The notes beneath the pieces were generated by a model. That model worked only from the letters and a program-made list of their open reading frames with translations. It searched no databases and was not told the DNA's origin. The position numbers were made by a program, and so were the translations under genes. From NCBI GenBank assembly GCA_022592435.1, contig JABYQS010000115.1, forward strand, positions 1-64,000: DNA of 64,000 nt, in the 5' to 3' direction. Numbering within the stretch: the stretch's first letter is position 1; every line of letters starts with the position of its first letter. Below are positions 25,901 to 32,818 of the stretch, piece by piece. The DNA is from Cerioporus squamosus (taxonomy: Eukaryota; Basidiomycota; Agaricomycetes; Polyporales; Polyporaceae).

Positions 25901-27801
25901 TCGAGGACACGGGATGCAGCATCAAGATCGCCAGAATTCTTCTTCCCTTCGACGATGAGAGGGAAGAGATAAAGATTGATCATAGGGATATAGGTACCTT
26001 GAAGGACCTTTCGACCCTTGATCTCAACCGTCGAGCCGGAAGTGACTCGGCCCTTAGGCCTTGAGTCGAAAATGCTCATAAGTCCATCACCTTGATAGAT
26101 GAACGAACCCTTGCGCTCAATCATCCCAGTGGAGAAGAGTCGCTGCTCGCCCGCTGCAGGGATATAGCAGACGTCATTGAGAGTGACTTTGACTCGCTCT
26201 CCATCCACCAGGGAGTATCCCACAATTGTACCTTCACCGAGACAGGCAATCTGACCCGCTTGACCATCCTGAGCAGTCCTGAAGTACTTAGGTTGCGCGT
26301 ACTCACGATAGTCGGTGAAGTCAGACATGATTCCGGTGACATGTGACGATGCACCAGAATCCATGAGCCAGATTGTCTCGACGCGTCCCTCAGCAGCATC
26401 AGCTGCGCTGTAGAAAGAAACGGAGAGCTCGTTCGCGATGTTCGCTACAGGTACAAGAGAGGAGATAGTAGAGATAGTATGCGCATGGTTATGTCCGTTC
26501 GAATTCCCATTGCCTTTGCCAGCCTCGTTACCACCCTTGCCAGAGTCCTTGCTCTTCTTCTTGTTCCGCGGATTCTTCTCCGGGAACTTCTTGTAGCAGT
26601 TAGAAGAGTCATGGTTGTCCTTGCCGCAGTGGGTGCAAGGAGGTCTAGGTCTCGGCTTCGGCTTCGAGATCTTGTGCGCCTGACCAATCGACGTCCCACG
26701 CAAGGAGTCCTCAAGCTTGAGCTTGGGCTTGACCGTCTCGAGGGTTAGGTCAGACTCCTTGGTAGTGTGTAGGATGGTGGAGATCGCCGGTCGGTACGAG
26801 TCAGGCATCTTCGAGAAGAGCCAGAAGACCTTGATGTGGTTGGCGAGGGTGTTCGTGCTGTTGGCCGTTAACTCATCCAGGAGCCCAATGAAGGTCTGCA
26901 CCTGGTCGACGATTGACTTGCTCTCGTCAAACCGAGGGTAGTTGAGAAGATGTTCGAACCGGGAGAAGGAGTACCCGTTGTCCGACTTCTCGTACGTAGC
27001 CTTCAAGGCGTCCCAGATCTCCTTAGCGGTCTTCTTCCCTTCGAAGCACTTGGACACCTCAGCACTAGTCTTGTACATGAGGATACCTTGCGCCCGATTG
27101 TCCGTCTTTCCCCAGGCCTTCACTTCTTCGGCATTTCTGCCATCAGCAGCTGGAGTAGGACGTGCAACACTCCCACTGACGACATCCCAAGCATCAATCA
27201 TCATCAGATAACTCTTCATCTGACGAGCCCACTCCTTGTATCCTTCCTGACCTCTGAGTTGAGGCAGGGTCTTCTCGAGACCGGCTTCCGACATCGCAAA
27301 GAGATACGAGTAGTCAGTCGGTTCTGGTGTGTTATCGAGAAGAGGTGGTAGTGCAGGAAGTGTTACGACAGGAGTTGGTGGAGCGGATGGGATCGGTGTA
27401 GGATAGGGAGTGTCTGAAGGTGCAGGGAGAGGAATAGAATCTGGAGACGGAGATGGGAGAGTGACAGGAAGAACTTCAGGAGATGGAAGAACTTCTTCGA
27501 CCGGTAGAACAGGAGATTGAGCAGGAGGGAGTTGTGGTGATGGTAGATGATCGTCTTCTTCAGACTGATCTTCTGATCCTGAGGTAAGAGGACGACAGTC
27601 TTGGCCAGAAGCAGGTTCGATGTAGCGACGACGAGGGTATGCACAGTTGTCAGGTTTGGCAACCTCGTTGAACCGGTTAGGACACGGTTGGTCGTCGCAG
27701 TCTTGAAAGAGACGTTCGTCTTCTAGCCAGCAGACGTCTCGAGTGTCAGTTGTGTCGTATCGGTGGAAGAGATTTCTACAGTTGAAGTCTGTAGAGGCCA
27801 C
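22993..27801 (-). CDS. Copia Gag-Pol polyprotein, intact frame
   Basis: One frame of 1602 codons. Canonical Gag starts near the first in-frame ATG (codon 170, position 27294: MSEAGLEKTLPQLRGQ), followed by a CCHC knuckle (CTHCGKDNHDSSNC), a protease (WLMDSGASSHVTG), an integrase zinc finger (HRRWGHPGKE...CEGCAKGK) and DDE core (VHMDIAGPLG, SDRGGEYMS), reverse transcriptase (YVDDLLLMG), and RNase H (SDSDWAEDRDDRHSQT, SSTEAEYKA), the normal Ty1/copia order. The first 169 codons lie upstream of any in-frame ATG (the ORF begins with GTG, and a TGA lies 18 nt before). They hold a Cys motif (CRNLFH...PCPNRF, 27670-27780) and a Pro-rich linker. A CTCTACAG acceptor at 27789 suggests a spliced leader could supply the start. 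Confidence 0.96.
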   Translation of the reverse strand: MASTDFNCRNLFHRYDTTDTRDVCWLEDERLFQDCDDQPCPNRFNEVAKPDNCAYPRRRYIEPASGQDCRPLTSGSEDQSEEDDHLPSPQLPPAQSPVLPVEEVLPSPEVLPVTLPSPSPDSIPLPAPSDTPYPTPIPSAPPTPVVTLPALPPLLDNTPEPTDYSYLFAMSEAGLEKTLPQLRGQEGYKEWARQMKSYLMMIDAWDVVSGSVARPTPAADGRNAEEVKAWGKTDNRAQGILMYKTSAEVSKCFEGKKTAKEIWDALKATYEKSDNGYSFSRFEHLLNYPRFDESKSIVDQVQTFIGLLDELTANSTNTLANHIKVFWLFSKMPDSYRPAISTILHTTKESDLTLETVKPKLKLEDSLRGTSIGQAHKISKPKPRPRPPCTHCGKDNHDSSNCYKKFPEKNPRNKKKSKDSGKGGNEAGKGNGNSNGHNHAHTISTISSLVPVANIANELSVSFYSAADAAEGRVETIWLMDSGASSHVTGIMSDFTDYREYAQPKYFRTAQDGQAGQIACLGEGTIVGYSLVDGERVKVTLNDVCYIPAAGEQRLFSTGMIERKGSFIYQGDGLMSIFDSRPKGRVTSGSTVEIKGRKVLQGTYIPMINLYLFPLIVEGKKNSGDLDAASRVLDHDLVHRRWGHPGKEAVKRLPDATTGMDGIGPPSDKPCEGCAKGKMTRRPFPPSEKRATVVLALVHMDIAGPLGTSIGGFNYFCVFVDDCSGLAAVYALKRKSDQEEAFRQFKSWAENQTEHKIKKVRSDRGGEYMSDSFQAMLREFGIEHDKTMPGTSQQNGRAERFIRTISEKALCMLHFAGLSHGFWKLALDAAVHIYNRQPMRRLKWECPITIWTGSKPDVSYFRVFGCKAYVHVQKDKRQGKLDQKAVERTFVGYEPGSKGYRLWNPTTRQVEVSRDVIFDETVFPARADTGTRRATPDDSPFPDYQPPEEPSDGDADLPVPDRLDDDSDDAPPPVPPPVPPADPAPAPPPAPEPQQPQQPEQPPPAPHPQAPRHQRRRHPPEGGNAPPRRSPRENKGKMPERHTRDNVYGDEPPAQVDARTDKDGDQREAEAILASLFYSRYKSGIPEHHKDAMASPDREHWIAAERSEYESLMANKTWVLVPRPKDRSVVSCRWVYDRKSDGRYKARLVARGFTQVYGKDYHETFSPVARFESIRYLLAHAALEDWEIDAMDVKTAFLNGDLDEEVYMEQPEGWVVKGKEDYVCLLKKAIYGLKQASRQWNKKIHESLIGQGFVRTYSDARVYVYRRQGGDSDPDRVTIIVLYVDDLLLMGDSRGHIDKVKKALGKQYKMTDLGPIQRFLGLRIRRDRLSRTLDIDQEEYIEAILENYQMASCKPARTPLPAGAVIEAATTEAPAKLRQRFQSLMGSLLYACLGTRPDISYAINRLGKYSANPADDHLDRLLYVLRYLRGTSHYRLRYDGASNAGLIAYSDSDWAEDRDDRHSQTAFVFLMAGGAVSWASRRQQTVSLSSTEAEYKAASDTARQMMWLRTFGDELGDDMGSATPMCVDNHGAIHLALNPAVDRRCKHVETHYHFVREYAETPNMDIYAIPSEENLADPLTKNASLHVMEYFVANSGLVTSAS

Positions 27802-28306
27802 CGTGTCGATGCGAAAGGTTCAGAAAGTGCGATGATTTGAAGATAGCCACGTGCGATGGCAACGAGAGATGGACACCTGTTCAGGTGAACCTCAAACACC
27901 AGCAAGCCGAGTATGCCAATGCCGAGGGTAGAAGTTGCCAACTGTGCCCAGAAAGAACTAGGTACGTATCGTACTGAAAAGTGGTATCGTAAGGAGGGTC
28001 CGAACGGTTGTCCTCCGGTCCTAAGGTGCTAACCACCCCGGATACAACAGCTGGCGGATGCAAGTGCACGGCCTGGCTGAGGGATGCCTGAAATCCTGTA
28101 CGCCTCGAGAGCGCCAAAGGATGTACAACAGTAGATACGATGACTAGCTAATAAAAGCACTCAGGGCTGCGTCACGAGCGCAGAAATGTCCCCCTGGTAG
28201 CAGTGTCGGCGGGCACAGTCAAGATCTAGGGAGTTAGTGGAGGAATGCACGGGCAGGAGTCGTCGAAGAAAGGGTGCGCGCAGAGTGACGACTAGCAACG
28301 GTCAGA
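27802..28306. other. 5' untranslated leader of the copia element
   Basis: About 0.5 kb between the primer-binding site and the gag-pol frame. The short frames here lack a coding look. If the Gag extension is made by splicing, the donor and start codon would have to lie here. Confidence 0.5.
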
Positions 28307-28323
28307 GCGCAGGGCTCATAACC
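28307..28323 (-). other. Primer-binding site: half-tRNA initiator-Met type
   Basis: The plus strand reads GCGCAGGGCTCATAACC, which equals the D-stem/anticodon-arm region of eukaryotic initiator tRNA-Met (anticodon CAT), so the element's RNA is complementary to it. It directly abuts the 5' LTR. Priming from the internal part of a cleaved initiator tRNA-Met is known for Drosophila copia and yeast Ty5. Confidence 0.8.
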
Positions 28324-28923
28324 TGATGAAGTCTGAACCTGTGAAGGCAAGTCGCAACGACTAGCAGACGAGTGGACAACACGAGTCCTCAGTCAGTAGA
28401 GCAAAAGACTGATAGCATAGACACAAGTACCTAGCAGACGAGTGGACAACACGAGCTACAAAGTACTTGTAAGTAAAGCATAAGTAAGCATAGGTAGGCG
28501 AGTACTTACTCCTCAGTCAGTAGAGCAAAAGACTGAGGAGACGAAGCCCAAGAGTCCCTCCTTATATACTGTGTCTGGAGTAGCATGAGTAAGCGACAGA
28601 AAGGAGAGCATAATGCTGTCTGAGTCAGAACGAGTAGGGATGACTCAGACGATGACGAAGGATGACGAAGATACGACAAATACGAGATCACAAGGGCATG
28701 TCTAGTACAGCCCAGAGATATCTAGAAAGAACTAGAAAGGTCCGGAGCGTTGCAGAACGCACTGGAATGGACTGGAAACAAAGAGAAGCCAGGTAACCAC
28801 ATGGTTTCGTACAACGTACCCTAAAAGGAAAGGAAGAAGCATAGCCTAAGATCTAATCGTAAGAGGCTGTGCCCATAGCGCCTAATGCGCAACTAATGTC
28901 CATAGTCCATAGTAAGTTCAACA
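28324..28923 (-). repeat. 5' LTR of the copia element
   Basis: 600 bp, apparently identical to 22382-22981. The minus-strand TATA box AGTATATAAG at 28561-28570 is the likely element promoter. The outer edge is followed by the CGCGA target duplication and, 49 bp later, the ATG of Ifi-6-16-like gene 2. Confidence 0.97.
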
Positions 28924-28977
28924 CGCGACGCCCCCAACTGCCAGTAGGACACCACCGACGCAGTATCTTCATTGATC

Positions 28978-29951
28978 ATGGTCAATCTCAGCTCCTGTGA
29001 GTGTTCGTGCTCTCGTCACTGCTCATCCTACTGAGCCGTGCTAACGACCCAGCAGCGGACGATCCAGACAAGACCCAAAGAATGTTAAAGACGGACGCCA
29101 ACTACAATGGAGAATCTGGTCAGTCTCGAAAACGCTCCCCACTTCCGGATCACCCACTCAAAGAATCAACAGAAGCGAACACTGGCGGCGGAGGGGATTT
29201 CTCGCGGCCCCTCAACGGTCCCACCGGTAAGCACAGGAACTGTCGTAACAGCGACTGTCCGTCTCACCGTACGACTGATCTACAGACACTCCGAGTCCGC
29301 CTCCCTACACGGAAGAAACCCAGGACGTTCCGCGGACTCCTCCGCCGCCACGGTGTACGTGCCCACATGTTAATAAAGAGGACGTACCCGCACAAGGCGC
29401 TGCGGACGCTCAGCCCGAGGCCGCCGCCAATGAAGCTTCGAGTGGGTCCAACGTAGGAAAAGTGGTTGCGGGCGCAGCCCTCGTAGCCGTCGCCGCCCCC
29501 GTGCTCGCAGTCGCCGGTGCGGCCCTCGCGCTCCCTGTCATCGGTTTTGGCACGGGTGGTGTCATCGGAGGTACGTCCTCGACGACTTCTCCTCCCCTCC
29601 GTTCAATCGCTCACGTCCATATCGCAACTACGCCCCGCAGGAAGTCTCGCCGCGACCATCCAGTCCGTGGTGTACGGTGGCAGCACGTGCGGCCTTTTCT
29701 CGATGTTCCAGGCTGCCGGAGCGACTATCGTAGCTCCCACCGTCTCTTCTGCCGTCACTGCGGCTGGATCAGCAGTGCTTGGGGGGAAGCTCTTGGCTGA
29801 AGCCACTACAGCTGAGGCTGACCAGCAGGGCGGTGCTGCTACCAATGGCGGTGGACCTGATGGAGCGGAGGGTCCCGTGCAGTGCCAGTGCGCTGCGTGC
29901 ATTTGTGAGGTGGATTGCGAATGCGACTGTCGACGCGGCCGCAAGAGTTAG
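28978..29951 (+). CDS. Ifi-6-16/ISG12-like protein 2 with Cys-rich tail
   Basis: Four exons (28978-28996, 29056-29226, 29286-29570, 29641-29951) give 261 residues, all in phase. A hydrophilic N-terminal region of about 120 residues (with a Pro-rich TPPPPRCTCPH segment) precedes the Gly/Ala-rich hydrophobic core (KVVAGAALVAVAAPVLAVAG, PVIGFGTGGVIGGS, QSVVYGG, LFSMFQAAGA), as in gene 1. A short acidic linker and a striking Cys cluster (CQCAACICEVDCECDC) close the protein. Family members are small membrane proteins; the extension and Cys tail are extra and could bind metal or be oxidised or acylated, which is inference. A copia element sits within about 50 bp of the start codon, so native regulation has probably been displaced. 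Confidence 0.85.
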
Positions 29952-30182
29952 GATGACTAGGAGCAGTTGACACGGTTGTAGTCCAAAGGAATCCGTTGCA
30001 CAGAACTCTGAGTCGGTCGAGCAACGTCTGTGTAAGAGGGGTATGCCGGTAGTATCATGTCACGAATGAATGACTCATTGACGATGATCGCTCGATTCAG
30101 CCGTGAAGACATATGTAGTGGCAAGCACGTCGCGCAGTTGCTCGAGCGCAAATGAAGAGCATCAGTGCCACATGCACACTGT

Positions 30183-30246
30183 ATGAGTCTGCCCAGGTTC
30201 GAACTGAGTACCGTTAGACAGATGCGATAACGAACTACGCCACTGA
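30183..30246 (-). pseudogene. Decayed tRNA-Val(AAC) relic
   Basis: Minus-strand sequence matches the two intact tRNA-Val genes across the D arm (GTGGCGTAGTT), 5' anticodon stem (ATCTGTCTAAC) and T arm (TCAGTTCGAACCTGGGC), but about 8-9 nt after the anticodon are gone, so the anticodon stem cannot form, and the acceptor has mismatches. Confidence 0.8.
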
Positions 30247-30366
30247 CTAGACTGAAATGAATCTGAAAGACGTGTAATACGTAAACCGCAAAGACACTAA
30301 TATACAAAAGACCTCGCAGAGTACTTCCCAAGTTGCGGATGTCTTCTTATGTCCCACATGTTCAAC

Positions 30367-31479
30367 TCAGATCCCATATTCTCCTCCGGTATGCTCCAAG
30401 AACAAACCATTGTCGGAAGCCCTGAGGCCGTCGATAAACTTCACCTGCGCAGAGACGGACTGCGCCGGCGTCTCCAGCTCGACCGGGACACCGAATTGTT
30501 TTGTTAGGAATCCGGACAGATCCTCAAACACGGCGTGCACGGAGGGATCGCCTGCCACAAGTTCCCGTCAGCTTCACCAATAGAGGTCATCAGTCAAGCG
30601 GTGGTTGAGGCTCACCACTCTCCCACCGTGCCGGAGTTGTCGACCAAGCCAGGGTTCACAGCGACGACGACGAAGCCCTCGTCCTGCAGCTTGAGTGCAT
30701 ACTTGGTCGTCGCAAGGAGCCCAGCAGCCTTCGAGCATGCGTACGCGCCCATGTTCGCGAGGCCGCTCATCCGCACGGTCTTCGGGTCAGCGCCGGCTGT
30801 GCTAATGACGACAATCTTCTTTATGGGCCCCGCGCGGAGGAGAGGGAGAAAGGTGGAGATGCTGTGTACGACGCCGAGCGCGTTGACTTGGAACTGTGAG
30901 GCCGTTTGAGTCAGCTCGAGATTCGAGGTAGACGCTACTGGAGAGTAAGTACGTACCGAAGCGATGAAGTCTGCATCCAGCTCGTCCATGTTTGCGCTGT
31001 GGTGAATGTGTTAGGATACCTCTCTGGAGGAGGTGAGTACTCGAAACGCACTAGTCGTCGAAGCCCTTCTGGGTACCCTCCGCATCCATGCGCGCGGCAT
31101 TGTGGATCAAGTAGTCGAGCTTCCCGCCAGTCACGTCGGCGACCTGCTTGGCGGCTTTCTGTGAATTAAGATAGAAACTTATTAGCATCGCTAACGGACG
31201 TAAAGCTCGATGACTCGGATGAGGTACCTCCATAGATGCGTAGTCCGCAACATCGGCTTCGAGAACGTGCACGTTCTTCAAACTCTTGACGGTGGCTTGG
31301 AGGTGAGTGGACTTGGCGGCGCTGCGCACGACTGCAAACACGGTACTGCCGGGTTTCGCTGCCTGGATGAGAAAGTGAATAAATGACATGCCCTGCTCTG
31401 AAGAGACTTGACTTACCAGCTGGCGGACGTATTCGAGGCCGATGCCTCTAGAGGCTCCAATTACAGCGTAGGAAGTCAT
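30367..31479 (-). pseudogene. SDR copy B, frameshifted before the last exon
   Basis: Same six-exon layout as copy A: 31479-31417, 31362-31228, 31158-31052, 30996-30957, about 30893-30612, and the last exon ending at 30367. The nucleotide-binding GASRGIGLEY and catalytic YACSK are kept. At the fifth donor, copy A has GAGAATG|GTGAGC but copy B has GAGTG|GTGAGC, a two-base loss. Splicing then shifts the frame, and read-through gives a stop right after TVGEW. Either way the last 62 or so residues, still well preserved in the DNA, are lost. It may be a recent pseudogene, a shortened protein, or an assembly error. Divergence from copy A is moderate and spread over the whole gene. Confidence 0.8.
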
Positions 31480-31599
31480 GGTGAGGATTCAGATGAGGCT
31501 GCTTGTAACATACCTGAGACTCGACGCACTTATATCCCCAGCAGGGGGTCACACAGTACTCCGACATCCTCCAAGTCGTCATCGCAGGCGCAGTAGGCA

Positions 31600-31870
31600 A
31601 CGTCGCTATATCCCGACCGGTGGTCGGGAACAAGTGTGGGGAGCGGCGATGACAGCTCAGAGCACCTCCCATCGCCCGAAGACCTTCTCAGGAGGAGGCG
31701 TTTATACATTGCCAGAGGACCAGACTTCTTGCCCTCTTGAATGGTCTGCGTACGCGACGTCATCGCTATATCCCGACCGGTGGTCCGATAGAAGCGTGGG
31801 GTGCGGCGACGAGAGCTCAGAGCATGACCTATTGTCTGGCAACTTTTCAGGAGGCGTTCATACACTTCCA
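31600..31870. repeat. Promoter repeat of SDR copy B (inverted relative to copy A)
   Basis: Two units upstream of copy B (the gene is on the minus strand). They share CGCTATATCCCGACCGGTGG, the GCGGCGA(T/C)GA and AGCTCAGAGCA blocks, TTTCAGGAG/TCTCAGGAGGA, and GGCGTT(T/C)ATACA. The palindrome is perfect at 31613-31627 and has one mismatch at 31773-31787. Confidence 0.8.
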
Positions 31871-32156
31871 GAGGACTAGACTAGGTGGGAGGTCCTAGGG
31901 CAAGCGAGGCCGTTTGACGTGAGTGGTTGAACAAGGCAAGACGCCCGTAAAGACTCCAGGGACCAGCAGCGCCACCGGTGAAGTCCGGGCATCCCACTCG
32001 ACTTCGCACCCCAGCAGTTGGATGCAGATCCGTAAATATGTCTCTCGTCATACTTAAGTTTGTACAGTACAGGTTGTTGTTCATGGACCGCGGGGTGAAG
32101 GCCTTATAGCAGAGATTGATCCAAAAAAGAGAGGATCAAATGAACAAAGCAGAACA

Positions 32157-32230
32157 TGAGTCGGCCCAGGTTCGAACTGAGGACCTTCTGTGTGTTAGAC
32201 AGATGCGATAACCAACTACGCCACCGACCC
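32157..32230 (-). tRNA. tRNA-Val (anticodon AAC)
   Basis: 74 nt on the minus strand. Acceptor GGGTCGG pairs with CCGACTC (one G-U). The D stem is GCG/CGC; the anticodon stem TCTGT/ACAGA closes a CTAACAC loop with AAC at positions 34-36; the T arm CTCAG TTCGAAC CTGGG is regular and the discriminator is A. No intron. Identical to the gene at 48940-49013. Confidence 0.95.
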
Positions 32231-32818
32231 ATATGATCGGTCGTATTGGGAGGTCATGACGCTGGAGTGACTGCAAAATGCATACCGACGATGACGGAGC
32301 GCCGGGAAAGTGGATGATGGTGATTGTCAAGACCATGCCAGCTGGAGGAGTTTCAGAACTTCTAGTACATGTTGTCGGTAGCTTACGGGCCCGACGATGA
32401 TGCAAACTGGGTCTTAGCCACGCTCTGGTATCTAGTAGATCGTGGCAGGCACCAGGCACGCCGCTGTGGGACACGACGGGCGACTGTCTTGTCAATCTAC
32501 AGGCAGGATATTCGCTGCTACAAGACTGGTGACGAGTATCGACAAAGCCATACTGACAGTAGCGTTCGTATGGCACATTAACGATGAGGGGAGAGACTGT
32601 CGAATGGAAGGCAGTCAATTGAGAGATGCCTTTTTTGGCAGACCGGGTGTGCCTGAGCGGATGGGCGGCGCGGAGAGCGCGATGAGGACTGGCAGCGACA
32701 CTGTCCTCGCTTGCTCACCGCTCTCTCTCGTCCATCTCCTCCTCCTCCTCCCCGCTGCTCGTCCTGGACGCCTTTCCGCCCGCCGGCCAGCTCAAGACGC
32801 CGCTCTTGAGGACTCAGC
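32231..32818. other. Interval between tRNA-Val and the deubiquitinase gene
   Basis: Holds the promoter and leader of the deubiquitinase. The last part (about 32740-32818, Pro/Leu-codon-rich GCTCGTCCTGGACGCCTTTC) is shared with the inverted copy near 48800-48880. No separate gene is supportable. Confidence 0.5.

Larger units (their letters stand above)
22382..28923 (-). mobile_element. Complete young Ty1/copia LTR retrotransposon
   Basis: 6.54 kb, minus strand. The LTRs at 22382-22981 and 28324-28923 are each 600 bp and read identically by eye; on the plus strand they run TGATGAAG...TTCAACA. The target-site duplication is CGCGA at 22377-22381 and 28924-28928. The primer-binding site directly abuts the 5' LTR, and one open gag-pol frame of 1602 codons fills the interior. 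Identical LTRs with an intact ORF imply a very recent insertion of a potentially active element. Confidence 0.97.

Noticed and set aside
22564..28691. Two identical 61-residue minus-strand ORFs (22564-22749 and 28506-28691)
   Set aside because: They are the same stretch of the two copia LTRs; duplication comes from the LTRs, and the frame has no coding features.
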